Below are positions 1 through 8,235 of a stretch of DNA of 35,828 nucleotides, in pieces. How positions within the stretch are numbered: the first letter of the stretch is position 1; each line of letters opens with the position of its first letter. The notes beneath the pieces were generated by a model that was given only the letters and a program-made list of their open reading frames with translations, did no database searches and was not told the DNA's origin. A program made the translations under genes and the position numbers. The stretch comes from DATAQC01 sp038232455 (GTDB lineage: Bacteria; Actinomycetota; Acidimicrobiia; Acidimicrobiales; AC-14): assembly GCA_038232455.1 (NCBI GenBank), contig JBBSHU010000019.1:1-35828 (forward strand), read 5' to 3'.

Positions 1-148
1 GCGTGACCTGCGCCGGGCCCAGAATCGGTCGTTTCCTTGCCATGTAAGGACTTTCGCGACCACCCCGCGAATCTCCTGCCAGGAACTACAAGTTTCTCGA
101 ACGAACCCAACCGCCGCCATGTGCGGAACACGGGACTAGCGTGGCGTC
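1..148. other. Left-edge non-coding stretch
   Basis: I see no convincing gene here; reading frames crossing it are arginine-rich shadows. A TAGCGT hexamer at 137-142 lies six bases before the apparent first codon of the DJ-1/PfpI gene and could be its -10 element. The left neighbour is outside the window. Confidence 0.4.
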
Positions 149-790
149 ATCGACATAGCCATCGTCCTCTACGAGGGCGTCACGGCCCTCGACGCAGTCG
201 GGCCCTACGAGGTCCTCAGCCGGCTGGGGCGGGACCTGGGCTTCGTGGGCCACGTCGAGGGGTCCGTACGTACCGACAACGGCCGGCTGGGCCTGAGCGT
301 CGACACGACGTTCGAAGACGTGCCTTCCCCTGAGGTCGTGCTGGTACCGGGTGGCCCCGGCCAGGTCGCCATGATGGACGACGATCGATTGCTGAGCTGG
401 CTCCGCCAGGTTCATCAAACGACGCAGTGGACCACCTCGGTATGCACCGGAGCGTTGATCCTCGGCGCCGCCGGATTGCTGGAAGGCATGAGAGCCACCA
501 CCCACTGGCTGGCCATGGACCAACTCGCCCAACACGGTGCCCAGGCCACGAGGGAACGAGTGGTCGTCGACGGCAGGATCGTCACCGCCGCGGGGGTGTC
601 ATCGGGCATCGACATGGCGCTGCGCCTGGCCGCGCTGATGGTCGGCGACGAGGGCGCCCAGGCCGTCCAGCTCGGCATCGAGTACGCCCCCGATCCCCCG
701 TTCACCGCGGGATCCCCCGACACCGCACCGCCCCAGATCGTCGAGGCGCTCCGCTCCCTGAGCCGGTTCATCCTCGAACCCACCGACTGA
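149..790 (+). CDS. DJ-1/PfpI (GATase1-like) family protein
   Basis: Predicted cytoplasmic protein of the DJ-1/PfpI superfamily, close to the stand-alone or AraC-N-terminal type that includes isonitrile hydratases. Visible motifs are the VLVPGGPG strand-turn, the nucleophile elbow around SVCTGA with the Cys, then ATTHW carrying the usual His. Homology clearly begins at about base 149 with IDIAIVLYEGVTALDAVGPY, but that first codon is ATC and no ATG, GTG or TTG lies in frame between the upstream stop at 137 and GTG at 245. Starting at 245 would remove the first beta-alpha unit. Either ATC is used, a base differs from the true sequence, or one base is missing after GTG 141. The exact substrate cannot be told. 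It is convergent to the fatty-acid cluster. Confidence 0.75.
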   Translation: MDIAIVLYEGVTALDAVGPYEVLSRLGRDLGFVGHVEGSVRTDNGRLGLSVDTTFEDVPSPEVVLVPGGPGQVAMMDDDRLLSWLRQVHQTTQWTTSVCTGALILGAAGLLEGMRATTHWLAMDQLAQHGAQATRERVVVDGRIVTAAGVSSGIDMALRLAALMVGDEGAQAVQLGIEYAPDPPFTAGSPDTAPPQIVEALRSLSRFILEPTD

Positions 791-823
791 CCCGTCTTCG
801 TCGGCGAGCCTGCCAACTCGCTT

Positions 824-1054
824 TCACGACGATCCACGGCGGGGCTGGGCCCGACCCGGTCGACGCGTGCTCCGGTGGGCCCAACAGGGATGGTGCCAGT
901 GGCGGCGCAGGTCCGGCGCCTCCAGGGGCACCACGACCACATGTCCGGTGCCGCTGGCGATCTCCTGGTTGCAGCCCGGGCAGGCGTACGGCTTCAAAGC
1001 CAGGTACGGCTGGATGCGCCGGACCTCGACACCCTCGTCGTCGGGGTCGCCCAT
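824..1054 (-). CDS. Small conserved zinc-ribbon-like protein (CPGC...HWHxPCW)
   Basis: A 76-residue basic protein with CPGC near residue 28 and HWHHPCW near residue 58. The two Cys in the first motif and His/Cys in the second are a plausible zinc site. I recognise the layout as a conserved actinobacterial small protein of unknown function. The ATG at 1054 lies four bases after the fabI stop, so it is likely the last gene of the fatty-acid operon. A GGGAG just before the ATG is too close for ideal initiation, so an in-frame downstream GTG is possible. Real coding status is supported by the motif spacing; function is unknown. Confidence 0.65.
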   Translation of the reverse strand: MGDPDDEGVEVRRIQPYLALKPYACPGCNQEIASGTGHVVVVPLEAPDLRRHWHHPCWAHRSTRRPGRAQPRRGSS

Positions 1055-1058
1055 CTCC

Positions 1059-1856
1059 CTACTCGGCTGGCGGTTCGTCGCGGACGACGGGAGCGGCCAG
1101 GGCGTGGAACCCGCCGTCGACGTGCACGATCTCCCCCGTCGTGGCGGGGAACCAGTCCGACAGCAGGGCCACGCACGCCTGGGCAACCGGTGTCGCGTCG
1201 CGGGTGTCCCAGCCGAGGGGTGCCCGGCCCGCCCAGGTCTCCTCGATCTGGTCGAAGCCGGCGATCCCCTTGGCCGCCACCGTGCGCAACGGGCCGGCCG
1301 ACACCAGGTTGACGCGAACGTGGTGACGGCCCAGGTCTCGGGCCAGGTACCGGGAGGTCGACTCCAGGGCGGCCTTGGCCACGCCCATCCAGTCGTAGGC
1401 GGGCCAGGCCTGGCGGGCGTCGAAATCGAGGCCGACGATGGAGCCGCCGCCGAACTCCATCAGGGGGAGCACCGCCGCCGCCAGCGCCTTGAGCGAGTAG
1501 GTCGACACCTGCATGGTCGTGGCCACGTCTTCCCAGGACGCGTTCAAGAAGTTGCCACCGAGGCACGAGGCCGGTGCAAAGGCCACGGCGTGGAGCACGC
1601 CGTCGACCCGCCCCCAACGTTCTCGGAGGTCGGTGGTGAGGGACTCCAGATGGGTCGGGTCGGTGATGTCGAGCTCGACGACATCGGGTTCCACGGGCAG
1701 TCGGCGGGCCGACCGCTGGGTGAGGCGCATCACCCGGCCGAACGAGGTGAGAACGACCTCGGCCCCCTGTTCCTGGGCCAGACGGGCCACGGCGAAGGCG
1801 ATCGAGGACTCGGCCAGAACGCCGGTGATGAGGATGCGCTTGCCTTCGAGGAGCAT
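1059..1856 (-). CDS. fabI: Enoyl-[acyl-carrier-protein] reductase (NADH), FabI/InhA type
   Basis: Reduces trans-2-enoyl-ACP in the last step of each fatty-acid elongation cycle. It is a 265-residue short-chain dehydrogenase with the FabI-type nucleotide-binding start GKRILITGVLAESSIA. Catalytic Tyr154 and Lys161 show the Y-x6-K spacing that separates FabI from the Y-x3-K of ordinary SDRs, and residues ITDPTHLESL match the InhA style. Length is normal. It is the penultimate gene of the minus-strand fab cluster, 33 bases after accD, and probably translated from the same message. Confidence 0.93.
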   Translation of the reverse strand: MLLEGKRILITGVLAESSIAFAVARLAQEQGAEVVLTSFGRVMRLTQRSARRLPVEPDVVELDITDPTHLESLTTDLRERWGRVDGVLHAVAFAPASCLGGNFLNASWEDVATTMQVSTYSLKALAAAVLPLMEFGGGSIVGLDFDARQAWPAYDWMGVAKAALESTSRYLARDLGRHHVRVNLVSAGPLRTVAAKGIAGFDQIEETWAGRAPLGWDTRDATPVAQACVALLSDWFPATTGEIVHVDGGFHALAAPVVRDEPPAE

Positions 1857-1889
1857 GGGCCTACTTCCGGTCCAGGGCCAGAACGACCC

Positions 1890-3353
1890 TCACAGGGGTG
1901 TGTTGGTATGGCGGGCCGGGGGGCGCCCGGTGGTGGCCCGCTTGGTGTGCAACGCCGACAATCCGGCGGCGAGGATCCGGCGGGTGTCGTGGGGATCGAT
2001 GACCTCGTCGACGTACCCCCGCTCGGCGGCCATGGCCGGGGTGCAGTGGCGCTCGGCGTATTCGGACTCCAGCTCGGCCTGGCGACGGGCCCGGTCGTCG
2101 TCGTCGTCGACCTTGGCGAGGCGCCGCCCGTGGAGCACGGCCACGGCGCCCGGCGCACCCATGACGGCGATCTCCGCGGCCGGCCATGACACACAGAGGT
2201 CGTTGCCCAGCCCGCGGGAATCCATGACGATGTAGGCCCCGCCGTAGGCCTTGCGCACGACGACACACAGTCGAGGCACGGTGGCGGCGGCGTAGGCGTG
2301 CACGAGTTGGGCGCCGTGGCGGATCATGCCGCGCCACTCGATGTCGCTACCGGGCTGGAACCCCGGGCTGTCGACGAAGGTGATCAGGGCCAACCCGAAG
2401 GCATCACAGCACTGCACGAACCGGGCCGCCTTGCGGGCCGCCTCGATGTCGAGGGTGCCCGCCTTCTGCGAGGGCTGATTGGCGATCACACCGACGGGGG
2501 CACCGGCCAGGCGGGCGTACCCGGTGACCACATTGGCGGCGGTGTCCGCCCGTACCTCGAGGAACGATTCGTGGTCGACCACGTCGTTGATCACGGCCCG
2601 CATGTCGTAGGAGGCCATGGGCCGCGACGGAACCGCTTCCGCGGCCGCCCGGCACGACCTGTCGACGGGGTCCGAACACACCGTCACCGGGGGGCTCTCG
2701 AGGTAGTTCGACGGTAGGAACGACAGGAGGTCGAGCACGGCCCAGCGGGCATCGTCGGCGTCTTGGACCACGAGGGAGGCCACGCCACTGCGGGTGGAAT
2801 GGACGGCGGCGCCGCCCAGCGCCTCCCGGGTGGTGGTAACTCCTGTGAAGTCGGCAACCGCCTGGGCGCCCGACACGTAGGCGTAGGCATCGACGGTCAT
2901 CACGACGTGGTCGGCGATGCCGAGGAGCAGGGCGGGCCCCGACACGCACGGACCCACCACCGACAAGACGATGGGGACCGCTCCCGACGCACGGCTGAGC
3001 GCGGCCGCCACCCGGCCCCACGCGTGAAGCGACGGTACGCCCTCGAAAACATCGGCCCCTGCCGTCGACAGCTCGCCGACCACGGGCAGGCCGAGGTCGA
3101 GCGCGAGTCGTATCAGGCGCTCGAGCACCTCACCCTCGGCCGGGCCGATGGCCCCCCGGTGCTTCCCGCCGGCAAGGCTGAACCAGGCCACCCTCCGCCC
3201 GTCGAGGTCGACCAACGACGCACTGACCCCGGCGCCCCGTCCGGCGGCGACGGGGACCGCCACCCCGCTCAGAGAGCCGCTCGGGCTCGCCGCCCCGCTC
3301 AGAGAGCCGCTCGGGCTCGCCACCCCACCGGCCATCTGGGGCTCGTCGGTCAT
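1890..3353 (-). CDS. accD: Acyl-CoA/acetyl-CoA carboxylase carboxyltransferase subunit
   Basis: Transfers carboxyl from biotin to acetyl-CoA or another short acyl-CoA to feed fatty-acid synthesis. The 487-residue protein has the two crotonase-like halves of the actinobacterial fused carboxyltransferase. The C-terminal half is strongly typical: DSPGFQPGSDIE, then RHGAQLVHAYAAATVPR, then RKAYGGAYIVMDS and WPAAEIAVMGAPGA. The N-terminal half is more diverged, with GPCVSGPALL where homologues usually carry GPCAGGAVY. The first 40 residues contain two exact copies of ASPSGSLSG encoded by a 30-bp tandem repeat and are unlikely to be part of the fold. The cluster position supports acetyl-CoA as substrate, but propionyl-CoA cannot be excluded. 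Confidence 0.85.
   Translation of the reverse strand: MTDEPQMAGGVASPSGSLSGAASPSGSLSGVAVPVAAGRGAGVSASLVDLDGRRVAWFSLAGGKHRGAIGPAEGEVLERLIRLALDLGLPVVGELSTAGADVFEGVPSLHAWGRVAAALSRASGAVPIVLSVVGPCVSGPALLLGIADHVVMTVDAYAYVSGAQAVADFTGVTTTREALGGAAVHSTRSGVASLVVQDADDARWAVLDLLSFLPSNYLESPPVTVCSDPVDRSCRAAAEAVPSRPMASYDMRAVINDVVDHESFLEVRADTAANVVTGYARLAGAPVGVIANQPSQKAGTLDIEAARKAARFVQCCDAFGLALITFVDSPGFQPGSDIEWRGMIRHGAQLVHAYAAATVPRLCVVVRKAYGGAYIVMDSRGLGNDLCVSWPAAEIAVMGAPGAVAVLHGRRLAKVDDDDDRARRQAELESEYAERHCTPAMAAERGYVDEVIDPHDTRRILAAGLSALHTKRATTGRPPARHTNTPL
3263..3322. repeat. 30-bp tandem repeat, two copies, inside accD
   Basis: Two adjacent 30-base units (3263-3292 and 3293-3322) are identical except for the last base. 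They are in frame and encode a ten-residue Ser/Gly/Pro repeat in the N-terminal extension of the carboxyltransferase. The length being a multiple of three keeps the frame whatever the copy number. Confidence 0.9.
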
Positions 3354-3377
3354 GGCTGCATCAGTGGCGGCAGAGCC

Positions 3378-4619
3378 CTATGCGGGATGGGGGGCCATGA
3401 CCAGTGAGGCGTTGTGCCCCCCGAACCCGAAGGAGTTGGACACCACGGGAGCAGGCGCCAGCTTGCGCGGGGCCCCGGCCACCACGTCGATGGCCATCTC
3501 GGGATCGGTACGGTCGTGGTTGACCGTGGGAGGAACCTCACCGTGGCGCAGGGCGAGCAGAGCGGCCACGGCCTCGACGGCGCCCGCAGCCCCGATGAGG
3601 TGGCCGATGGCCCCCTTCACCGAGGTGACGGGGGGTCCGTTCTCGCCGAAGACCTTGACGATGGCCTCGGCCTCGGCGGCGTCGTTCAGCTCGGTCGAGG
3701 TGCCGTGGGCGTTGACGTGGCCGATGTCGGCCGGCTCCAGGCCGGCGTCGGCCAGGGCCAGCTGCATGCAGGCCGCGGCACCGACCCCTCCGGGGGACGG
3801 CGCAGTGACGTGGTAGGCGTCGGCGTTGCGGCCGTACCCCACCACCTCGCCCCAGATCTGGGCGCCGCGGGCCAGGGCCCGATCCCACTCCTCGAGCACC
3901 AGGAACGCTGCCCCCTCGCCGATCACGAAGCCGTCGCGGTCGGGGTCGAACGGACGCGAGGCCAGCTCGGGCTCGTGGCTGCGCGTCGACAGGGCGCCCA
4001 TGCGGGCGAACGAGGCTAGGGCGATCGGGGTGAGGCACGCCTCGGTGCCGCCGGCCAGCACCACGTCGGCGCTGCCGTCGCGGACGAGCCGCGAGCCCTC
4101 ACCGAGGGCGTGGGTGCCGGCCGTGCAGGCGGTGGCGATGCAGAAGTTCGGGCCCGTCCAACCCAGCTTCATCGCCACCGTAGCGGCGGTTGCGTTGGCC
4201 ATCATCATGGGGACGAGGAACGGCGACACGCGCGACGGGCCGCGGGAGAACAGCTCCTGCTCCTGTTCCTCCTGGGTGATGAGGCCGCCGACGCCGGTGC
4301 CACAGACCACCCCGCAGCGGGCGGGGTCGGCGGCGAGCTCGCCGGCACTGGCAAAAGCGTCGGCCGCGGCGCCGAAGCCGATCTGGGCCACCCGGTCGGT
4401 ACGGCGGGCCTCCTTGTAGCCCAGGTAGGGCTCGGGATCGAAGTCGTTGATCTCACAGGCGAAGCCCACGGGCAGGGCGGACACGTCGATGCGACGGATC
4501 GGCGCCGCACATGACCGGCCGGCGATCAGCGTCGACCAGAAGCTGTCCAGATCACACCCGGCCGGGGACTTGACGCCCAGGCCGGTGACCGCGACCCGGT
4601 GGCGGGCCGGTTGGTTCAC
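3378..4619 (-). CDS. fabF: 3-oxoacyl-[acyl-carrier-protein] synthase II
   Basis: Condenses malonyl-ACP with acyl-ACP during chain elongation. The 413-residue protein carries the full KAS II triad: Cys165 in TACTAGTHA, His305 in NAHGTST and His340 in GAIGHLIGAAG. It starts with GTG at 4619, and GTGA contains the acpP stop codon, so translation is coupled to acpP. The pairing acpP-fabF is the usual order in bacterial type II fatty-acid clusters. Length and motifs are complete. Confidence 0.95.
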   Translation of the reverse strand: MNQPARHRVAVTGLGVKSPAGCDLDSFWSTLIAGRSCAAPIRRIDVSALPVGFACEINDFDPEPYLGYKEARRTDRVAQIGFGAAADAFASAGELAADPARCGVVCGTGVGGLITQEEQEQELFSRGPSRVSPFLVPMMMANATAATVAMKLGWTGPNFCIATACTAGTHALGEGSRLVRDGSADVVLAGGTEACLTPIALASFARMGALSTRSHEPELASRPFDPDRDGFVIGEGAAFLVLEEWDRALARGAQIWGEVVGYGRNADAYHVTAPSPGGVGAAACMQLALADAGLEPADIGHVNAHGTSTELNDAAEAEAIVKVFGENGPPVTSVKGAIGHLIGAAGAVEAVAALLALRHGEVPPTVNHDRTDPEMAIDVVAGAPRKLAPAPVVSNSFGFGGHNASLVMAPHPA

Positions 4620-4897
4620 CCGGCCGTTCCCGACTCCGCCGCCGTCGGGGCCGGCGCCGACTGGGCGGCGACGACGAGATCGGCGGCCTGGCCGACGGTT
4701 CCGATGCCTTCGAGCTTCTCCTCGGGGATGGAGATGTCGAACTCCTCCTCGACGGCCATCACAAACTCGACCAGGTCGAGGCTGTCGGCATCGAGGTCGT
4801 CTTTGAAGCTGGCGTCCTCGGTGACCAGCGCGCGCTCGACCCCGAGAACCTCCACGGCAGCGTCAGCGATCTTTTCGAGGATTTCCTTGCGTTCCAT
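4616..4897 (-). CDS. acpP: Acyl carrier protein
   Basis: Carries growing acyl chains on a 4'-phosphopantetheine arm. The 93-residue acidic protein has the attachment motif DADSLDLVE with the Ser near residue 39 and a canonical four-helix ACP sequence. An extra Ala/Pro-rich tail of about 17 residues follows the fold. An AGGAGG Shine-Dalgarno lies upstream of the ATG (about 12 bases), stronger than at most other genes here, fitting high expression. It overlaps fabF by four bases. Confidence 0.95.
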   Translation of the reverse strand: MERKEILEKIADAAVEVLGVERALVTEDASFKDDLDADSLDLVEFVMAVEEEFDISIPEEKLEGIGTVGQAADLVVAAQSAPAPTAAESGTAG

Positions 4898-4942
4898 GAT
4901 CTTTCACGTCCTCCTGATGGTGGCGGTGTTCATGATGGCGTT

Positions 4943-5686
4943 CTAATGACCCATGCCCAGACCGCCGTCGACCGGAACGACTGCACCGGTGACGTAGCCT
5001 GCCGCGTCGGAACAGAGGAAAGCGACGACTGCGGCGACTTCCTCGGCGGTGCCGAATCTCCCCAACGGTACAAGGCTTGTCATGGCTTTCCGACGGTCGT
5101 CGCTGAGCGCGTCGGTCATGGCTGTAGTGATGGGCCCGGGAGCCACCACATTGGCCGTCACGTTGCGGCTCGCCATCTCCCGCGCCACCGCCCTGGTGAG
5201 ACCGATGAGACCGGCCTTGGCCGCGGCGTAGTTGGCCTGGCCGGCCGACCCCGAGAGGCCGGCCACCGACCCCACGGCCACGATTCGGCCGAACCGGGCG
5301 CGCAGCATGCCCGGTGCCGCCCGTCGGATGGCGTGGAACGCCCCGTCCAGGTTGGTGCGCAGCACCGTCCCCCACGCCTCGTCGTCCATGCGCAGGAACA
5401 GGCCGTCGCGGGTGATGCCCGCATTGGCCACTACCACCTCGACCCGGCCGAAGGCCTCCTCGACCAGGCCGAAGGCGGCGTCGACGGCCGCCGAGTCGGC
5501 CACGTCGGCGCGCACGGCCAGCGCCTCGCCGCCGGCTGCGGCCACGGCTGCGCAGGTCTCGGCCGCACCGTCTTCGTCGTGGCCGAAGCACACCCCCACC
5601 CGGTGCCCGTCAACGGCCAGGGCGATGGCACAGGCTCGCCCAATACCCCGCGAAGCCCCGGTGACGAGCGCGACACGCCCCCCCAT
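4943..5686 (-). CDS. fabG: 3-oxoacyl-[acyl-carrier-protein] reductase
   Basis: NADPH-dependent reduction of beta-ketoacyl-ACP. It is a classical SDR of 247 residues with cofactor loop TGASRGIG, NAG near residue 88, and catalytic Ser140, Tyr153 and Lys157 in the Y-x3-K arrangement. It lies between fabH (10-base gap) and acpP (45-base gap) in the same direction. This position and a normal FabG length make the elongation-cycle reductase the natural assignment over other SDRs. Confidence 0.93.
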   Translation of the reverse strand: MGGRVALVTGASRGIGRACAIALAVDGHRVGVCFGHDEDGAAETCAAVAAAGGEALAVRADVADSAAVDAAFGLVEEAFGRVEVVVANAGITRDGLFLRMDDEAWGTVLRTNLDGAFHAIRRAAPGMLRARFGRIVAVGSVAGLSGSAGQANYAAAKAGLIGLTRAVAREMASRNVTANVVAPGPITTAMTDALSDDRRKAMTSLVPLGRFGTAEEVAAVVAFLCSDAAGYVTGAVVPVDGGLGMGH

Positions 5687-5696
5687 CAGCGGGCCC

Positions 5697-6785
5697 CTAC
5701 CAACGCATCAGGGCGCTGGCCCACGACATCCCTGCGCCGAAACCCGAGAGAAGCACCAGGTCGCCGCGCCGGAGCTGGCCGGCGTCGGCCGCTTCGGCCA
5801 GGGCGATGGGAATGGAGGCCGCCGACGTGTTGCCGTAACGGTCGATGTTGACGAAGGTGCGGTCGGGCGGGATGGACAGCCGGGCCGCAGCGGCGTCGAT
5901 GATGCGGGAGTTGGCCTGATGGGGAACGAACAGGTCGACCTCGGAGGCGTCGACGCCGGCCTGGGCCAGGGTGGCGCCGGCCGACTCGACGATGGTGCGC
6001 ACGGCCCGCCGGAAGACCTCCTGGCCCTCCATCTTCAGCCAGTGGTGCCCGCCGGCGAGCGTGTCGGTACTGGTGGGCATGCGACTGCCCCCCGCCGCCA
6101 CCTGGAGGAGCGAGGCGCCCGACCCGTCGCACCCCAGGTCCCAGGCCAACAGGCCGGGACCCTCGGCCGGCGCCCCCGACGGGTGGGTGGGGGCGGCCAT
6201 CAACTTGTCGGAGACGAGCACGATCGCCCCGGCCCCGTCGCCGAAGAGCACGCACGTCGACCGGTCATCCCAGTCGGCCACCCGTGAGAGGGTCTCGGAC
6301 CCGATGACCAGCACGGCGTCGAGCCCGCCGGTGGAGAGCAGGCCCGCACCCACGACCAGGGCGTAGACGAAACCGGCGCAGGCGGCGTCGAGATCGAACG
6401 CCCCGCAGCGCAGGCCCAGGCCTTCCTGGACGAAGGCGGCGGTGGCGGGAATGGGCTGTTCGGGCGTACAGGTGGCGACGATGCAGCATCCGACGTCGGC
6501 CGGGCTGAGGTCGGCGGACTTGATGGCCGCCGCCCCCGCCTCGATGGCGAGTGAGGCGGTGGTCTCGCCCGGACCGGCCACCCGGCGCTCGCGGATGCCG
6601 GTGCGGTCGACTATCCACTCGTCGGTGGTGTCGACCCGCTGCGAGAGGTCGTGGTTGGTGACGACGCGCTCGGGAACGGCGACGCCCCAGCCGGCAACGG
6701 CTGCCGCCCCGCCGGGAGCGGGCCGGAAACGGTGGGCGGGCGTCGACGGCTGGTCGCTCGCCGCCGGGCTCCAGCCCTGGCTCAT
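5697..6785 (-). CDS. fabH: 3-oxoacyl-[acyl-carrier-protein] synthase III
   Basis: Starts fatty-acid synthesis by condensing an acyl-CoA primer with malonyl-ACP. Counting from the ATG at 6785 (362 residues), the triad is Cys136 in DLDAACAGF, His289 in VPHQANSRI and Asn319 in RYGNTSAAS. A GTG at 6803 would add six residues. I prefer 6785 because TATGCT lies six bases upstream of it and no Shine-Dalgarno is visible, the pattern of a leaderless message. That would make fabH the start of a sub-transcript inside the fab cluster. A proline-rich stretch of about 25 residues precedes the thiolase fold. Confidence 0.93.
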   Translation of the reverse strand: MSQGWSPAASDQPSTPAHRFRPAPGGAAAVAGWGVAVPERVVTNHDLSQRVDTTDEWIVDRTGIRERRVAGPGETTASLAIEAGAAAIKSADLSPADVGCCIVATCTPEQPIPATAAFVQEGLGLRCGAFDLDAACAGFVYALVVGAGLLSTGGLDAVLVIGSETLSRVADWDDRSTCVLFGDGAGAIVLVSDKLMAAPTHPSGAPAEGPGLLAWDLGCDGSGASLLQVAAGGSRMPTSTDTLAGGHHWLKMEGQEVFRRAVRTIVESAGATLAQAGVDASEVDLFVPHQANSRIIDAAAARLSIPPDRTFVNIDRYGNTSAASIPIALAEAADAGQLRRGDLVLLSGFGAGMSWASALMRW

Positions 6786-6791
6786 TGGTTC

Positions 6792-6797
6792 AGCATA
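6792..6797 (-). promoter_or_regulatory. Candidate -10 element of a leaderless fabH promoter
   Basis: TATGCT on the minus strand ends six bases before the preferred fabH ATG. No good -35 is visible at the normal distance. Inference only; transcript 5'-end mapping would decide. Confidence 0.35.
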
Positions 6798-6844
6798 GGA
6801 CACTGTCGGTCGGACGTATCGAGGTCCGGAAGAGACGCGAATGC

Positions 6845-7183
6845 TCAGGCGACCCGGAGCCAGGCAACAGGCTGACCTTCGCGCACCCGCTCCCCGGCGT
6901 GGGCCAGCAACCCCATCAACAGGCCGCCGAAGGGACTCCGCACCGGTGCCGACTGGCCCTGGCCCTCGACGAAGCCGATGACCTGCTCCTCATCGATGTC
7001 GGCGCTCGCCGGCTCCTGGTCGACGGGCCGGAAGCTCCCGGCGATCGGGGCCAGGATGACCCGCTCGGGCACCCCGAGGCGCTCGCCGTGGGCCATGTGG
7101 GCCTCCCGCCGGCTGTCGTCGCGGGAGGCTTCGGGTGTCTCGCGTTCCGGGGAGTCCCGTTCGTCGAGCTGGGCGACGTCCAT
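6845..7183 (-). CDS. Biotinyl/lipoyl-like domain protein lacking the attachment lysine
   Basis: A 112-residue protein whose C-terminal 70 residues follow the biotinyl/lipoyl hammerhead: RVILAPIAGSF, then IGFVEGQGQSAPVRSPFGG, then GERVREGQPVAWLR. In biotin carboxyl carrier proteins the middle segment reads VEAMKLMN...; aligned here, the modified Lys becomes Gly76 and no lysine is near. It therefore should not carry biotin by the normal route. The N-terminal 40 residues are charged and probably disordered. Its ATG follows the fabD TAG directly, and a GGAGG lies nine bases upstream inside fabD, so it is clearly translated with fabD. The role is unknown; a structural or regulatory partner of the carboxylase or of FabD is possible. 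Confidence 0.7.
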   Translation of the reverse strand: MDVAQLDERDSPERETPEASRDDSRREAHMAHGERLGVPERVILAPIAGSFRPVDQEPASADIDEEQVIGFVEGQGQSAPVRSPFGGLLMGLLAHAGERVREGQPVAWLRVA

Positions 7184-8104
7184 CTATGCAACCTCCAAAA
7201 GGGGGGGGACGTCGTCGGGAACCGCGACGTTTCGAACGATGCGTCCGGGGACGGTGCGCCGGGCAAGGCCACCCAGCACGGCGCCAGGACCGACCTCTAC
7301 GAACGAGGCGGCTCCCATGTCGGCGAGAGCGAGCATGGTGTCCCGCCACAGCACGGGCCGCACGAGGTGGTCGGCCAGGCGGGGCGCCCACGCGGCGTCG
7401 TGGTAGGCACGGGCGTCGACGTTGGACACGACCGGCCAGGTGGGGACGCCGAAGGTGGTTCGGGCCAACTCGGGCTCCAGCTCGTCGCGTGCGGAGACCA
7501 TCAGCGGGGTATGGAACGCACCACCGACGTTGAGGGCGAGCACCTTGCGGATGCCCAGGTCGTGGGCCCGGGAACAGGCGGCTTCCAAGCCGGCGGGCGT
7601 CCCCCCCACGACCACTTGTCCGGGAGCATTGTCGTTGGCGATCCAGCACTCCTCGTCGGCCCCGGGCGCCGGTCGGCACGCCTCGGTGGCCTGCTCGATT
7701 GAGGCCCCCATCAGCGCCGCCATCCGTCCGCCGGTGCGGTCGGCGGCATCCTGGGTGCATTCCGCCCGCCGGACGGCGAGGCGGACACCGTCTTCGATGG
7801 ACAAGGTGCCGGCGGCGACGAGGGCGGTGAGCTGGCCCAGCGAATGGCCGGCGGTGGCCACGGGCTCCCCCACGAGGTCACGGACGGCCTCCCAGGCCAT
7901 CAGCGACACCAGCATCACGGCCAGCTGGGCGTCCTGGGTGCGGCTGAGCTGGTCACGGTCGGCCTCCAGCAGCAGATGGCCCAACGGCTGACCCACGGCC
8001 GCCTCGGCCCGTTCCACGACCGTCCAGGCGGGACTGTCGCGCCAGGGCACGCCCATTCCCGGTACCTGGGTCCCCTGTCCGGGGAACAGCACGGCTAGTC
8101 CCAT
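7184..8104 (-). CDS. fabD: Malonyl-CoA:ACP transacylase
   Basis: Loads malonyl groups onto ACP. From the ATG at 8104 the protein has 306 residues, starts with the family's opening strand MGLAVLFPGQGTQ, and has Ser88 in the GHSLG elbow and His198 in GGAFHTPLM. An in-frame ATG at 8131 would add nine residues and cannot be ruled out. The frame stays open far upstream through trpA, but that is an antiparallel-frame artefact of high GC. It heads the fatty-acid cluster, 131 bases after trpA. Confidence 0.93.
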   Translation of the reverse strand: MGLAVLFPGQGTQVPGMGVPWRDSPAWTVVERAEAAVGQPLGHLLLEADRDQLSRTQDAQLAVMLVSLMAWEAVRDLVGEPVATAGHSLGQLTALVAAGTLSIEDGVRLAVRRAECTQDAADRTGGRMAALMGASIEQATEACRPAPGADEECWIANDNAPGQVVVGGTPAGLEAACSRAHDLGIRKVLALNVGGAFHTPLMVSARDELEPELARTTFGVPTWPVVSNVDARAYHDAAWAPRLADHLVRPVLWRDTMLALADMGAASFVEVGPGAVLGGLARRTVPGRIVRNVAVPDDVPPLLEVA

Positions 8105-8235
8105 CCCATGTGTGACCCCGGCCCACCCCATGGGGTTACATCCGATCGACGGGACGGCAAACAAGCGGGTCGAGCCGCCGCACGCGCCCCCACGCTCGCG
8201 TCCGACCACCTTTGACCCCGGTGGCGACCTGTTGG
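8105..8235 (-). promoter_or_regulatory. trpA-fabD intergenic region, possible fab promoter
   Basis: No gene is present in these 131 bases. On the minus strand TTGTTT and GATGTA are separated by 16 bases and could be a weak -35/-10 pair just ahead of fabD. No terminator hairpin is evident, so read-through from trpA is also possible. Confidence 0.3.

Noticed and set aside
804..821. GCGAG/CTCGC hairpin between the DJ-1 gene and the small zinc protein gene
   Set aside because: Only five base pairs with an eight-base loop; too weak to call a terminator.
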